Origin: Pseudomonadota bacterium
GTDB taxonomy: Bacteria > Pseudomonadota > Gammaproteobacteria > Steroidobacterales > Steroidobacteraceae
Assembly: GCA_947453225.1 (NCBI GenBank)
Contig: CANGFV010000004.1
Location: forward strand, 1-43,568
Length of the DNA: 43,568 nt
Reading direction: 5' to 3'
Below are positions 8,127 through 18,181 of this stretch, piece by piece. Position 1 is the stretch's first letter. Every line of letters starts with the position of its first letter. Below the pieces are notes generated by a model. The model was not told where the DNA came from, did not search any database, and saw only the letters and a program-made list of their open reading frames with translations. The position numbers and the translations under genes are program-made.

Positions 8127-9152
8127 ATGACTATTCGCCATTTACAAGTGGTCATTCCTGATGCGCTTGCTCAGTTGCGCACACTGAGCAAACAAGTCAA
8201 ACCTTTATCTGCTTTCCCAGTGCTAGAACACTGTTTGCATTTTGGGTTAAAAGCTCAGTTATGGCAGGCGGATGATTTGTCTCATGCGCGTGTAGATGCT
8301 TGGCAGCAGTCATTGCTGTATGCGTTGCCGCGAGAGTGTCGACACCATGGGGCTGCATCGGCGAGATTGACGTGGTTAGGCGAGGAGGGTGACGCTCGAT
8401 CTGGAAGTTGTTTTCAGGTCATGCCCGTACATTTTCAGGTGGGGTTGGATGATGTGCGTTATTTGCTGCCGCCACCGCTTTCTAGCGTAGAGGCTGATGC
8501 GATATTTGAGAGCATGAAGCCCTTGTTAGCTTCGGCTGGGTTTGATTTGCTTCAAGCATCTTCAGAAGCTGGGGCTAATTGGTATTTGTGGTGCGATCGA
8601 GAATTAAAAATAAATACTTTTTCGTTACATAACTTGTCCAATTCCAGATTATTTAATTTGATGCCACAGGGTGCGGATGCTGGCGAATTGCGACGCCTGA
8701 TGACTGAGCTACAAATGCTGTTGCATGAGCATCCGGTGAATCAACAACGCGAGCGACGGGGGCTGTTGCCAGTCAATGCATTTTGGTTTCATGGTCATGC
8801 GCCAGTAAAGGCTGTTTCTTGTTCCAATAAATCTCTTGTGATGAGTCACTCCCCGTATGTTAGAGGCCTATGCTACGGTCTTAATCTAGAGTGTCTGACG
8901 CTACCGAATGATGTTCGCGCATTGCCGAATATGAACGCAGAGCAGGTGTTGCTGGTTTTGCCGAGCATCTCATTGCAGTCTGTTGAGAAAGAGTGGCTCA
9001 AAGAGTTATACGCAGTCTTGCTTAAGGGGCATATTGATCAGTTGGATATTCATCTTGATAACTGGCAGATCACTTTGTACGGAGGGCGATGGTCGCAATG
9101 GCGCCGCCTGTTTCGAGGTAAGCAACAAGAAATGAAGGGCTTTTTCTCTTGA
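8127..9152 (+). CDS. RpfE-type conserved protein
   Basis: The 341-residue cytoplasmic protein resembles the RpfE family first named from the Xanthomonas rpf cluster, whose biochemical role is not established. Recognisable features are the N-terminal VVIPDALAQLRTL and the central LLPVNAFWFHGHAPV, a stretch that has led some databases to annotate relatives as phosphoglycerate-mutase-like. No complete catalytic site is evident. It lies seven bases after lolD and overlaps recJ by four bases (TTGA). An rpfE-recJ-prfB-lysS neighbourhood is, from memory, also found in Xanthomonas. I infer shared expression with recJ but not shared function. Confidence 0.7.
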   Translation: MTIRHLQVVIPDALAQLRTLSKQVKPLSAFPVLEHCLHFGLKAQLWQADDLSHARVDAWQQSLLYALPRECRHHGAASARLTWLGEEGDARSGSCFQVMPVHFQVGLDDVRYLLPPPLSSVEADAIFESMKPLLASAGFDLLQASSEAGANWYLWCDRELKINTFSLHNLSNSRLFNLMPQGADAGELRRLMTELQMLLHEHPVNQQRERRGLLPVNAFWFHGHAPVKAVSCSNKSLVMSHSPYVRGLCYGLNLECLTLPNDVRALPNMNAEQVLLVLPSISLQSVEKEWLKELYAVLLKGHIDQLDIHLDNWQITLYGGRWSQWRRLFRGKQQEMKGFFS

Positions 9153-10870
9153 CTCGTCGAGTGATTCGTCGTCGCCTTTTTGAAGGTGAGTATCCTCAAG
9201 CATTGGAAGTGTCACCATTGCTCTCGAGGTTGTATGCGCTCAGGGGAGTGGTTACCTCAAAGGAATTAGATCAATCACTAGAAAATATGATTCCCATTGG
9301 TGCGTTGGGCGGTGTTGATCAAGCGGTAGAGTTATTGCTTAAGCATTTTCACTTGCAAAGTCGAGTCATCATTATTGGGGATTTTGATACTGATGGTGCG
9401 ACCAGCACGGCATTGGTTGTACGGCAATTACGGCGCTTAGGCTTCAAGCACGTTGATTTTCTTGTGCCTAACCGTTTTACCTTTGGTTATGGATTAACTC
9501 CCGAAATTGTTGCGTTAGCTGCCAAGCAAAGTCCCGAGTTAATTATTACTGTGGATAATGGTATTTCTAGTGTTGCTGGAGTTGAAGCGGCCAATGCATT
9601 GGGTATTGAAGTGTTGGTAACAGATCATCATTTACCTGGTGCACAGTTACCGCGAGCAGCTGCGATTGTAAATCCTAATGCACAGAATAATGCTTTTCCA
9701 AGTAAAGCACTGGCCGGCGTTGGTGTTGCCTTTTATGTGATGGCAGGATTGACCCGTGCCATGACGCAGCAAGGACTAGTGGCCGCAGAGGCTGTGTCAG
9801 TGGCGAAGTTACTTGATTTGGTGGCGTTAGGGACGATTGCAGATGTAGTGACTTTAGATGCTAACAACAGAATTTTAGTCGCTCAGGGCATGCGCCGTAT
9901 ACGTGCTGGACGTTGTGTGCCGGGCATTCGTGCCCTATTGGAGTCAGCGAACAAACGGATTGAAAGTTGTGTGTCGAGTGATTTGGGTTTTCAAATTGGA
10001 CCTCGCCTGAATGCTGCCGGTCGATTGGATGACATGACCTTAGGTATTCAATGTTTGCTAACGGATGATCTGACACAAGCAAGAGCCATTGCGGCGCAAT
10101 TAACCCAATTGAATTTAGATCGGCGTGACATTGAACAGAAGATGCAAATTGAAGCGATGGCTATTTTGTCTGAGATGCAATTAGATGATGAGAGTCTGCC
10201 GTTAGGCGTGTGTTTGTATGAAGAGTCTTGGCATCAGGGTGTGGTGGGCTTGGTTGCCTCACGGGTAAAAGAACGCGTGCATCGCCCTGTCATTGCGATG
10301 GCAAAGGCTGATGAGCACACTTTGAAAGGTTCGGCGCGTTCGGTACCTAAGGTACGTATCCGTGATGTGCTTGATGCGATAGCGGTGCGTCATCCCGGAC
10401 TGATCGACAAATTTGGTGGTCACGATATGGCGGCAGGTTTGTCGATTGGCGTAGATAAGTTAGATGATTTTCGTGCTGCCTTTGATGCTGAAGTGGCGCG
10501 TTGGATAACCTACGAGGATGCGGTAGGTGTCGTGTTGACCGATGGTGAGCTAGAGCTCAACGAATTTACTTTAGATGTGGCCAGGCAGCTTCGTGAAGCT
10601 GGGCCGTGGGGGCAGGGATTTGCTGAGCCATTATTTGATGGGCAGTTTGCAGTAGTAGAGGCCAAAACGGTGGGCGAGCGGCACCTAAAACTTAAATTAG
10701 TCCATGCAGATGTAGCCTGTGAAGCCATGTACTTTGGCTATTTTGATCTTGAGGACGCGCCGATCATTGAGCGCGGCGATCGGGTGAGTATGGCCTATCG
10801 CTTAGACGTGAATGAATTCCGGGGCGAGCAGCGGCTTCAGTTGCTTTTAGAATATCTAGAAAAGGTTTAG
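9149..10870 (+). CDS. recJ: Single-stranded-DNA-specific exonuclease RecJ
   Basis: This 573-residue DHH-family 5'-3' single-strand exonuclease acts in RecFOR recombination, mismatch repair and base excision repair. The metal-binding motifs are in order: GDFDTDG (77-83), VDNG (135-138), TDHH (D159-H161), and the DHHA1 motif GGHDMAAGL in the second half. The C-terminal OB-like domain, ending in LLEYLEKV, is present, so the protein looks full length. Translation starts at a TTG that overlaps the preceding stop. That weak start suggests low, coupled expression. Confidence 0.95.
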   Translation: MTRRVIRRRLFEGEYPQALEVSPLLSRLYALRGVVTSKELDQSLENMIPIGALGGVDQAVELLLKHFHLQSRVIIIGDFDTDGATSTALVVRQLRRLGFKHVDFLVPNRFTFGYGLTPEIVALAAKQSPELIITVDNGISSVAGVEAANALGIEVLVTDHHLPGAQLPRAAAIVNPNAQNNAFPSKALAGVGVAFYVMAGLTRAMTQQGLVAAEAVSVAKLLDLVALGTIADVVTLDANNRILVAQGMRRIRAGRCVPGIRALLESANKRIESCVSSDLGFQIGPRLNAAGRLDDMTLGIQCLLTDDLTQARAIAAQLTQLNLDRRDIEQKMQIEAMAILSEMQLDDESLPLGVCLYEESWHQGVVGLVASRVKERVHRPVIAMAKADEHTLKGSARSVPKVRIRDVLDAIAVRHPGLIDKFGGHDMAAGLSIGVDKLDDFRAAFDAEVARWITYEDAVGVVLTDGELELNEFTLDVARQLREAGPWGQGFAEPLFDGQFAVVEAKTVGERHLKLKLVHADVACEAMYFGYFDLEDAPIIERGDRVSMAYRLDVNEFRGEQRLQLLLEYLEKV

Positions 10871-10882
10871 GGGGTATATCAA

Positions 10883-11500
10883 GTGGGCGAAATAGTTCTT
10901 TATGCATATAAATTTCGTTCGAGAGCCGAGCGTGTTTTGTGGACGCTGTGTGAATTGGAAATGCATAATCGAGTGGTGCGACTTGATTTTTCCAAAAGGG
11001 AAAATCAGGCCTCTGAATTTCTTCAGTTAAACCCTTCAGGAACATTACCAGTATTGGTGCATGGTGATGCAGTGCTGACAGAGTCATTAGCAATCATGGA
11101 ATACTTGAATGACATCAGCACCTCTCAGTGCCTTGTTCCAAAGGACACCAAAGATAGGTATAAATTTCGTCAGGTGCTGCATTATGGGTTAACGGCAGTT
11201 GAGCCCTATTTATGGGTAGCTGATCAAATAACTCGTCTAGGTCAGCGCTATAGTTGGCCAGACGGAGCACTCAGCGAAGCACTGAGACAGGTGCGTCATA
11301 ACATCGCGATAGTGTGGACCTGGGTGCATCCACAGTGCTATCTGGCGGGCGACAAATTCACGCTGGCTGATATTTTTTTCTATCACTTGATTACATGGAG
11401 CCAGCAGTATCACTTCGAAGTACCCGAGCATGTGGAGCGGTATCTGCGAAGTTTGGAGTCTCGGAGGGCTTTTCCACCCGAAATGCGCGGAATCCTTTAG
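10883..11500 (+). CDS. Glutathione S-transferase-fold protein (SspA-like)
   Basis: The 205-residue protein has a thioredoxin-like N-terminal half (VLYAYKFRSRAERVLWTLCE) and the cis-proline/binding segment SGTLPVLVHGDAVLTESLAIMEYL around residues 50-75, then an all-helical C-terminal half. This is the GST fold shared by true transferases and by SspA-type regulators. There is no obvious catalytic Tyr or Ser near the N-terminus, so enzymatic activity is uncertain. It starts at GTG 10883 after a GGGGG ribosome binding site, 12 bases past recJ, and probably belongs to the recJ transcript. Confidence 0.8.
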   Translation: MGEIVLYAYKFRSRAERVLWTLCELEMHNRVVRLDFSKRENQASEFLQLNPSGTLPVLVHGDAVLTESLAIMEYLNDISTSQCLVPKDTKDRYKFRQVLHYGLTAVEPYLWVADQITRLGQRYSWPDGALSEALRQVRHNIAIVWTWVHPQCYLAGDKFTLADIFFYHLITWSQQYHFEVPEHVERYLRSLESRRAFPPEMRGIL

Positions 11501-11589
11501 TGGTGGCTTTGAATGTATTTCCTACCTCTCAAACGATCAGACCTTCTGCTATCCTTGTGCGCCTGAAAATTCTCCTTGAGCTTGTAACG

Positions 11590-12685
11590 ATGGAAGTCAA
11601 CCTGATTCGCCGCACCATTGATGACCTGTCTGAACGCAGCACTGCGTTACGGGGGTTTCTTTGAATACGAGAATAAGGCGGAGCGTCTGACGGAAGTCAC
11701 CCGAGAGTTGGAAGATCCAAAAATTTGGGATACCCCTGAGCGTGCGCAGGAACTCGGTCGCGAACGCGCCAAACTTGAACAAACCGTCGGCACCTTAGAT
11801 CGCATTAAAGCTGGTCTGGCTGATGCTACCGAGTTGTTGGATATGGCAGTTGCCGAGAATGATGAAATTACGGCAGCGGGGGTTGAACGGGATGTTGCTG
11901 GCATTGAGCGCGATGTTAAGAACCTAGAATTTAGGCGCATGTTTCCCGGCAAAATGGATTCCCATAGCGCTTATCTGGACATTCAGGCCGGAGCGGGCGG
12001 TACCGAGGCGCAGGACTGGGCCAATATGCTGATGCGCATGTACTTACGCTGGGGTGATGCACATGGCTTTAAAACCGAAATTACGGATGCCAATGGTGGT
12101 GAAGTGGCGGGCATCAAAAGCTGTAGCCTAAGTTTTGAAGGCGACTATGCCTATGGCTGGTTACGTACCGAAATTGGCGTGCATCGTTTGGTGCGCAAGT
12201 CACCGTTTGATTCCAATGCACGTCGCCATACTTCGTTTGCTTCGGTGTTTGTCTCGCCAGAAATTGACGATGATATTGATATCACCATCAATCCTGCTGA
12301 TTTGAAAACTGACGTATATCGGTCTAGTGGTGCTGGCGGTCAGCACGTGAATAAAACCGAGTCGGCAGTGCGTATTACCCATATTCCTTCTGGTATTGTG
12401 GTGGCCTGTCAGGCGGAGCGCAGCCAACATAAAAATCGCGACAAAGCGATGAAGATGTTAAAAGCCAAGTTATACGAGTTAGAAGTCAATAAGCGTAATG
12501 CTGCGGCGCAGGTGCTTGAAGATTCTAAGTCGGATGTAAGTTGGGGAAATCAGATTCGCTCCTACGTCTTGGATCAGTCGCGAATTAAAGATTTACGTAC
12601 TGGCGTTGAGGTGGGTAATACCACGGCCGTATTAGATGGTGATTTGGATCAGTTTATGGAAGCCAGCTTAAAGCAGGGCTTATAA
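11590..12685 (+). CDS. prfB: Peptide chain release factor 2 (with programmed +1 frameshift)
   Basis: RF2 reads UAA and UGA and triggers peptide release. The gene is split: ATG 11590 opens 24 codons ending at an in-frame TGA (11662-11664), and the remaining 340 codons lie in the +1 frame from GAA 11663. The slip site is CTT TGA, preceded at the usual distance by the Shine-Dalgarno-like GGGGGT, just as in E. coli. When RF2 is scarce the ribosome pauses at TGA and shifts, giving autoregulation. The full product is 364 residues. GGQ lies at 249-251 ([15 protein letters not shown]). The usual domain order is intact. Confidence 0.96.
11651..11664 (+). promoter_or_regulatory. RF2 programmed +1 frameshift site
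   Basis: GGGGGTTTCTTTGA combines an internal Shine-Dalgarno-like G-run, a slippery CTT codon and the TGA stop. The spacing between the G-run and CTT matches that in E. coli prfB (GGGGGTATCTTTGA). A shift of one base places the ribosome on GAA TAC GAG and continues RF2. Confidence 0.95.
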
Positions 12686-12734
12686 AGTTTGTGCTTCGGT
12701 TGGAAAATAGATGCATTGAGATTGAGCAAAAACA

Positions 12735-14240
12735 ATGAGCGATACACCACAAGATCAACCTGTTGTAGATGAAAATCACTTGATTGCTGAACGCCGCGCC
12801 AAGTTGGCTAAGTTGCGTGAAGCAGGTCAGGCTTTTCCTAACGATTTTCGTCGTGATGCGTTGGCAGATGATTTGATCACGCTGTATGGCGAACGTGAAA
12901 CCGAGTGGTTTGAATCCAATGCAATTGCGGTCAAAGTCAGTGGTCGCATGCTCGCCAAACGGGTGATGGGTAAAGCTAGCTTTGCCAAAATTCAGGATCA
13001 CAGTGGACAGATTCAGTTATTCCTTCAGCAAACCGCATTAGCTGATACCTATGATGCTTTCAAAGGCTGGGATGTAGGTGACATTCTGGCGGGTGAGGGC
13101 ACTTTGTTTAAAACCAAAACTGGCGAGCTGTCGGTGAAGGTGACAACGTTGCGTTTGTTGGTGAAGTCGCTGCGTCCCTTGCCTGATAAGTGGCATGGCT
13201 TGTCTGATCATGAAACGCGTTATCGTCAGCGCTATGTGGATTTGATTATTAATGCTGATAGTCGCCGCGTTTTTTCAACCCGTACCCGCATCATTAAGTA
13301 TTTACGTAGTTTTCTAGATGCCATGGATTTTATGGAAGTTGAAACACCGATGTTGCAGGTGATTCCAGGCGGTGCGACAGCTAAGCCATTCGTGACGCAT
13401 CATAATGCGCTGGATATGCAAATGTATTTGCGTATCGCACCTGAATTGTATTTGAAGCGATTGATTGTCGGTGGGTTTGAGCGTGTGTATGAAATTAACC
13501 GTAGCTTTCGCAATGAAGGCTTGTCCACTCGCCATAATCCAGAGTTCACGATGGTGGAGTTGTATCAGGCTTATGCTGATTTCCGTGAACTGATGGATAT
13601 GGTTGAGCGTCTATTGCATGGCTTGTGCGACAGTATTTTGGGCACTCGAAATATTGAGTGGGAAGGGCAGCAACTTGATTTATCTCAACCTTTCCAGCGC
13701 GTAACCGTTGAAGACATGGTGGTGCAATATACACCTGGTATTGAGCGCGATAAGTTGCGTGATCTGCAGTATTTGCGCGGTTGGTGCGACAAGCTCAATA
13801 TTCCATACAAAGATAACGATGGTGCAGGAAAGCTACAGATTGAAATTTTCGAAAAAACAGGTGAGCACCGCTTAGTGCAACCTACTTTTGTATACAGCTA
13901 TCCTGCCGAGGTCTCGCCTTTGGCGCGCCGAAATGATGTTGATCCATTTATTACCGATCGCTTTGAGTTTTTTGTTTGTGGCCGTGAGCTTGCGAATGGG
14001 TTTTCTGAATTAAACGATGCCGAAGATCAAGCTGAGCGATTCCATGAGCAAGTTTCGCGTAAGTCGGATGGAGATGATGAGGCTATGTTCTATGACGCGG
14101 ATTATGTGCGCGCTTTGGAATACGGTATGCCACCGACCGCCGGTTTGGGAATTGGCATTGATCGTTTAGTGATGTTGCTAACCAATTCCAATTCAATTCG
14201 CGATGTGCTGTTGTTCCCGCACATGCGCCCAGAAACTTGA
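12735..14240 (+). CDS. lysS: Lysyl-tRNA synthetase, class II
   Basis: The 501-residue enzyme charges tRNA-Lys. The N-terminal OB-fold anticodon-binding domain spans about residues 60-160 ([16 protein letters not shown]). The class II catalytic core shows motif 1 near the dimer interface ([15 protein letters not shown]), motif 2 [18 protein letters not shown] and motif 3 [11 protein letters not shown] near the C-terminus. Length agrees with bacterial LysS. It follows prfB by about 50 bases, a pairing also found in enterobacteria and xanthomonads, and probably shares its transcript. Confidence 0.97.
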   Translation: MSDTPQDQPVVDENHLIAERRAKLAKLREAGQAFPNDFRRDALADDLITLYGERETEWFESNAIAVKVSGRMLAKRVMGKASFAKIQDHSGQIQLFLQQTALADTYDAFKGWDVGDILAGEGTLFKTKTGELSVKVTTLRLLVKSLRPLPDKWHGLSDHETRYRQRYVDLIINADSRRVFSTRTRIIKYLRSFLDAMDFMEVETPMLQVIPGGATAKPFVTHHNALDMQMYLRIAPELYLKRLIVGGFERVYEINRSFRNEGLSTRHNPEFTMVELYQAYADFRELMDMVERLLHGLCDSILGTRNIEWEGQQLDLSQPFQRVTVEDMVVQYTPGIERDKLRDLQYLRGWCDKLNIPYKDNDGAGKLQIEIFEKTGEHRLVQPTFVYSYPAEVSPLARRNDVDPFITDRFEFFVCGRELANGFSELNDAEDQAERFHEQVSRKSDGDDEAMFYDADYVRALEYGMPPTAGLGIGIDRLVMLLTNSNSIRDVLLFPHMRPET

Positions 14241-14261
14241 TCTTTTAAATTTCTTAATTGA

Positions 14262-15134
14262 TTAAGACTGAGTCGGTACTGTGTAGGGTAGTGGCAGCAT
14301 TTGAAGTGCGGTGTTTGTGTCGGCCAGCGACAAAGCGCTTTGGGTGTAATTAAGGCTGATCACTGCGAGTAATTCACAGCCGGAGCCTATTTGCGCGGTC
14401 ATCACGACTTCCCCTGCGGGTTCTCCATCAACAGTGATTTTTGTGCCAGCAATTGGCGCTGGGGACTCAGCTGAGAAGCGAAACATACGACGCTTTACTG
14501 AGCCTCGGAAATGCGCGCGGGCAATGATTTCTTGTCCCGTGTAGCAGCCCTTGTTAAAACTGATGCCGCCCAATACATCCAAATTCAACATTTGTGCCAC
14601 AAATTCCTCGTACGTTTCAGAAAATACTTGGGGCAGACCGGCACGAATGTCGGCCAGTTGCCACTTGTTTTCGGTTTGAGCATCGACGGTTGTGGCTGCG
14701 CCTGGTTGTATGATCATAAACCGTTCTGTCGTTGAGTCGGGCCAGCGTAGAACGATGCATCCTTGGTGTTGTGAGTATTCTCCCAGCGTTTTGGGAGTGG
14801 GTAGTTGTGATGTTTTGAGTTCATCCGCGCTTGTCCAATCGATACGCATTAGATCGCTGGCATCCTCAATAATGACATTGGCGCGCAGAACATATTTGCG
14901 AAGGCGGGTGAGGGTTGGTGTGATTATGCTTCGCGGTAATAGGCCCAAAATATCTCCATTCAGTTCGAGTAATCTCAAGATGGCCTGAACGCGTCCTTGG
15001 GCGGAATTGCAACTGGCGAGTAACGATTGACTTCTGCTCAGTACCGTCAAGTCATTACTGAGTTGTCCTTGAAGGAACTGACGGGCATTTTGGCCAGAAA
15101 AGCGAATTAATGAGAATTGATGAAGGGGGTGCAT
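14262..15134 (-). CDS. ygfZ: Folate-binding protein YgfZ (Fe-S cluster-related)
   Basis: This 290-residue protein belongs to the GcvT/YgfZ family. The diagnostic motif KGCYTGQE appears in FNKGCYTGQEIIARAHFRG and includes the cysteine important for function in E. coli. YgfZ supports repair or assembly of certain Fe-S enzymes and affects tRNA modification. It runs opposite to its neighbours, convergent with lysS and divergent from the succinate dehydrogenase block, which contains an Fe-S subunit. In E. coli ygfZ is likewise next to sdhE (ygfY) and ygfX, so the linkage is conserved though rearranged. Confidence 0.93.
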   Translation of the reverse strand: MHPLHQFSLIRFSGQNARQFLQGQLSNDLTVLSRSQSLLASCNSAQGRVQAILRLLELNGDILGLLPRSIITPTLTRLRKYVLRANVIIEDASDLMRIDWTSADELKTSQLPTPKTLGEYSQHQGCIVLRWPDSTTERFMIIQPGAATTVDAQTENKWQLADIRAGLPQVFSETYEEFVAQMLNLDVLGGISFNKGCYTGQEIIARAHFRGSVKRRMFRFSAESPAPIAGTKITVDGEPAGEVVMTAQIGSGCELLAVISLNYTQSALSLADTNTALQMLPLPYTVPTQS

Positions 15135-15253
15135 CTGCGATACGGTGGATGGCGGGGTGGTAATGATAAGTCATGGCAAATCAGGTTGATGAGCCTAATT
15201 TACGGGTAATTTTGGATTTTCAGCGGCGCTGTTTTCTGGCAGAATAGCTGGCC

Positions 15254-15472
15254 ATGCAGCAACCTTCTTCTGTGCCTGATACGCAGTCTGCGGATACTCT
15301 TCAGGAGTTCCGAGCGGTGGATCATTTATCCACTGCGGATCAGGCCGTTTCCTCCTCAGGGCAGCCAGTTCAGGCTCAATCTGAGCTTCCGGTCGAGGTG
15401 GGAGGTCGTGATGGCCCTGAGCCTACTCGATTTGGTGATTGGGAGAAGGCAGGGCGTTGTATTGATTTTTGA
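15254..15472 (+). CDS. Succinate dehydrogenase assembly factor 4-like protein (DUF1674)
   Basis: The 72-residue protein has a low-complexity, probably disordered N-terminal two thirds and then the C-terminal signature of DUF1674/SDHAF4: GGRDGPEPTRFGDWEKAGRC followed by IDF at the end. In mitochondria SDHAF4 binds the flavinylated SDHA subunit and helps it join SDHB while limiting radical formation. Its position 91 bases upstream of sdhC fits the same role in bacteria. It is easily missed because of its size. A small CCGGC/GCCGG hairpin (15482-15495) lies between it and sdhC. Confidence 0.88.
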   Translation: MQQPSSVPDTQSADTLQEFRAVDHLSTADQAVSSSGQPVQAQSELPVEVGGRDGPEPTRFGDWEKAGRCIDF

Positions 15473-15563
15473 GTAGATTGACCGGCTTTGGCCGGATGTT
15501 TAACGACGTGGTTCAGGTTGCGCTTGTGGCACCTGATGATAATTCTGGATAGAGGATCATTGT

Positions 15564-15974
15564 ATGGCACAACACGAACGGCCTGTGTCACCGTTCATGC
15601 ATTACCGCTGGCAATACACCAATACCTTGTCGATTTTGCATCGATTGTCTGGTGTGTTCATGTCGGCCGGTCTTGTACTGTTCGTTTATTGGTTGGCAGC
15701 TATTGCTTCTGGTCAAAGCTATTATGATCAATCGCTTACGTGCTTTTCTTCGCCTATAACTAAGGTTTCGCTTTTGGGTTGGTTGCAGGCGTTCTTCTAC
15801 CATTTGCTCAATGGTTTGCGCCACCTCGGTTGGGATTTAGGTTACGGCTTCGAGAAGTCGGTGGCCCGTAAAACCGGCACTCTGGTATTTATTACTGCCA
15901 TTGTGTTGACGGCGTTGACTTGGTGGTGCATCACGTCCCAGGTCACGGCCAGTGTTGCAGGGGGTGTGCTGTGA
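15564..15974 (+). CDS. sdhC: Succinate dehydrogenase cytochrome b556 subunit
   Basis: This 136-residue membrane anchor of complex II has three transmembrane helices. The family motifs are present: SILHRLSGVF, with the quinone-site His/Arg/Ser region, and FYHLLNGLRHLGWDLG, whose histidine ligates heme b. ATG 15564 follows an AGAGGA ribosome binding site. The stop overlaps the sdhD start (GTGA). Confidence 0.95.
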   Translation: MAQHERPVSPFMHYRWQYTNTLSILHRLSGVFMSAGLVLFVYWLAAIASGQSYYDQSLTCFSSPITKVSLLGWLQAFFYHLLNGLRHLGWDLGYGFEKSVARKTGTLVFITAIVLTALTWWCITSQVTASVAGGVL

Positions 15975-16357
15975 GTTTACGTAGTCCGCTTGGGAAGGTG
16001 CTCGGTGCCGGTGCTGCTAAAGAAGGTGCACATCACTGGTGGGCGCAGCGTATTTCAGCCGTAGGCTTGGTATTACTTGCGCCATGGTTTCTTCTGTCCC
16101 TGATCGCCTTAGGTGATCTGAGTTACATCAACGTTCATGATTGGATTGCAGCTCCGGTCAATACTGTGTTGCTTAGTCTGTTGGTGTTGGCGGTGACCTA
16201 CCATGCTTATCTTGGCTTGCAGGTGGTTGTCGAAGACTATGTGGCCCATAAGGGGATTCGCCTGCTGGTGTTGTTGGTTATTAAATTCGCATTGTTGATC
16301 ATGGGCGTACTCGGCATCGTGTCTGTGCTGCGTATTGCTTTCACGGGGAATCACTGA
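15971..16357 (+). CDS. sdhD: Succinate dehydrogenase hydrophobic membrane anchor subunit
   Basis: The second membrane anchor of complex II has 128 residues from the GTG at 15971. That start, overlapping the sdhC stop, gives [19 protein letters not shown], the typical N-terminus. The sequence [19 protein letters not shown] starts the first helix, and two more helices follow, with [17 protein letters not shown] carrying the expected heme/quinone-side histidine, aspartate and tyrosine. It overlaps sdhA by one base. Confidence 0.94.
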   Translation: MSLRSPLGKVLGAGAAKEGAHHWWAQRISAVGLVLLAPWFLLSLIALGDLSYINVHDWIAAPVNTVLLSLLVLAVTYHAYLGLQVVVEDYVAHKGIRLLVLLVIKFALLIMGVLGIVSVLRIAFTGNH

Positions 16358-18144
16358 TGAGTGCTTATGAGTTTGTAGATCACAGCTATGACGTTGTCGT
16401 GGTCGGTGCCGGTGGTGCCGGTTTGCGTGCGACGTTTGGTCTGGCCAATTCCGGATTGTCTGTTGCCTGTGTTACTAAAGTATTTCCTACCCGCAGTCAC
16501 ACGGTAGCTGCTCAAGGTGGTATTTCTGCTGCCCTAGGTAATATGGGGCAGGATGATTGGCGTTGGCACATGTATGACACCATTAAGGGCTCTGATTGGC
16601 TCGGTGACCAAGACGCCATTGAGTTCATGTGTAAAGAAGCGCCTGCGGCTATTCTTGAGCTTGAACACTATGGTTTGCCGTTCTCGCGTACTGAAGAAGG
16701 CAAAATCTATCAACGTCCGTTTGGTGGTATGACCACTCAGTATGGTACGGGTCCTGCTGCTCAGCGTACCTGTGCTGCAGCCGATCGTACTGGTCATGCC
16801 ATGTTGCATACGCTGTATCAACAAGCCCTCAAGCACGAAGCGCAATTTTTTATTGAATACTTCGCCGTTGATTTGATCATGGAAAACGGTGAGTGTCGTG
16901 GCGTAGTAGCTATTGATATGGCCACTGGTAAAGTTCATCGCTTCCGTGCACACATGGTGGTGTTGGCTACGGGTGGTTATGGCCGTGCTTATTTCTCTTG
17001 TACTTCTGCTCATACCTGTACCGGAGACGGTGGCGGTATGGTGTTGCGTGCGGGTCTGCCGATGCAGGATATGGAGTTCGTCCAATTCCATCCCACCGGC
17101 ATTTATGGCTCAGGCTGCTTGATTACCGAAGGTGCTCGTGGTGAGGGCGGTATTCTGCGTAATTCCAAGGGTGAAGCGTTCATGGAACGCTATGCTCCAA
17201 GTGCGAAGAACCTGGCCTCGCGTGATGTGGTAAGCCGTGCCATGACCATTGAAATTCGTGAAGGTCGTGGCGTGGGTGCTGAACAAGATCATATCTTCCT
17301 GCATCTTGAACACCTTGGTGCCAAAGTACTGCAAGAAAAGCTGCCCGGTATTTCCGAAACCGCGAAGATTTTCGCTGGTGTCGATGTGACTAAGCAGCCA
17401 ATTCCTGTGCTGCCTACCGTGCACTACAATATGGGTGGTATCCCAACCAATATTCATGGTGAAGTAGTCACGCTTAAGAATGGTAATCCTGATTCTGTAG
17501 TGCCTGGTCTGATGGCGGTAGGTGAGGCGGCCTGCGTGTCTGTACACGGTGCAAATCGTTTGGGTTCGAACTCACTGTTGGATCTGGTGATCTTCGGACG
17601 TGAAGCCGCTCGTCACTGTGCTGAAGTGGTGAAGCCAGGTAAGCGTCATAAGCCGTTGGCTGCTGATGCCGGTGATCTTGCGGTTAGCCGCATTGATCGT
17701 TACCGCAATGCCAAGGGTGAGTTGAAGACCTCCAAGATTCGTCTGGATATGCAGCGCGTCATGCAAAATCATGCGGCCGTATTCCGTACCGGTGAGTCTC
17801 TGCAAGAAGGTGTGGATAAGCTCGATAAAGTTATCGATTCATTCGGTAGCGTCAGTGTCAGCGATCGCGGCTTGGTCTGGAATACTGATTTAGTTGAAAC
17901 ACTGGAACTGGATAACTTGCTGGGTCAGGCGGCAGCGACGATTAGTTCAGCGTTGAATCGTAAGGAAAGTCGTGGCGCTCACGCTCGCGAAGACTTCCCA
18001 AATCGTGACGATGCTAACTGGATGAAGCACACCCTATCGTGGGTGGATGGCCGAGGTAAGGTCACTCTCGATACTCGTCCAGTACATATGTATACCCTCA
18101 CTGATGATGTAGAAGTGGTGCCGCCTAAGGCGCGTGTTTACTAA
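16357..18144 (+). CDS. sdhA: Succinate dehydrogenase flavoprotein subunit
   Basis: The catalytic subunit of complex II has 595 residues and oxidises succinate to fumarate on the cytoplasmic side. The dinucleotide-binding motif [11 protein letters not shown] lies at 16-26. The covalent FAD attachment histidine is H48 in [10 protein letters not shown]. Substrate-binding and capping-domain regions include [11 protein letters not shown] and the RGEGG motif. Length and motifs are normal. Maturation would depend on SdhE and the SDHAF4-like protein encoded at either end of the block. Confidence 0.98.
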   Translation: MSAYEFVDHSYDVVVVGAGGAGLRATFGLANSGLSVACVTKVFPTRSHTVAAQGGISAALGNMGQDDWRWHMYDTIKGSDWLGDQDAIEFMCKEAPAAILELEHYGLPFSRTEEGKIYQRPFGGMTTQYGTGPAAQRTCAAADRTGHAMLHTLYQQALKHEAQFFIEYFAVDLIMENGECRGVVAIDMATGKVHRFRAHMVVLATGGYGRAYFSCTSAHTCTGDGGGMVLRAGLPMQDMEFVQFHPTGIYGSGCLITEGARGEGGILRNSKGEAFMERYAPSAKNLASRDVVSRAMTIEIREGRGVGAEQDHIFLHLEHLGAKVLQEKLPGISETAKIFAGVDVTKQPIPVLPTVHYNMGGIPTNIHGEVVTLKNGNPDSVVPGLMAVGEAACVSVHGANRLGSNSLLDLVIFGREAARHCAEVVKPGKRHKPLAADAGDLAVSRIDRYRNAKGELKTSKIRLDMQRVMQNHAAVFRTGESLQEGVDKLDKVIDSFGSVSVSDRGLVWNTDLVETLELDNLLGQAAATISSALNRKESRGAHAREDFPNRDDANWMKHTLSWVDGRGKVTLDTRPVHMYTLTDDVEVVPPKARVY

Positions 18145-18181
18145 TCCATTTTGAAATCTTTTAGGAAATTAGGTAATCGCG

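Noticed and set aside
14252-14267. TCTTAAT/ATTAAGA palindrome between lysS and ygfZ as a bidirectional terminator
   Set aside because: AT-only type stem with a two-base loop; too weak to support termination.
16534-17091. 185-codon antisense ORF within sdhA
   Set aside because: Its composition reflects the complement of sdhA and it shows no domain or start signal.
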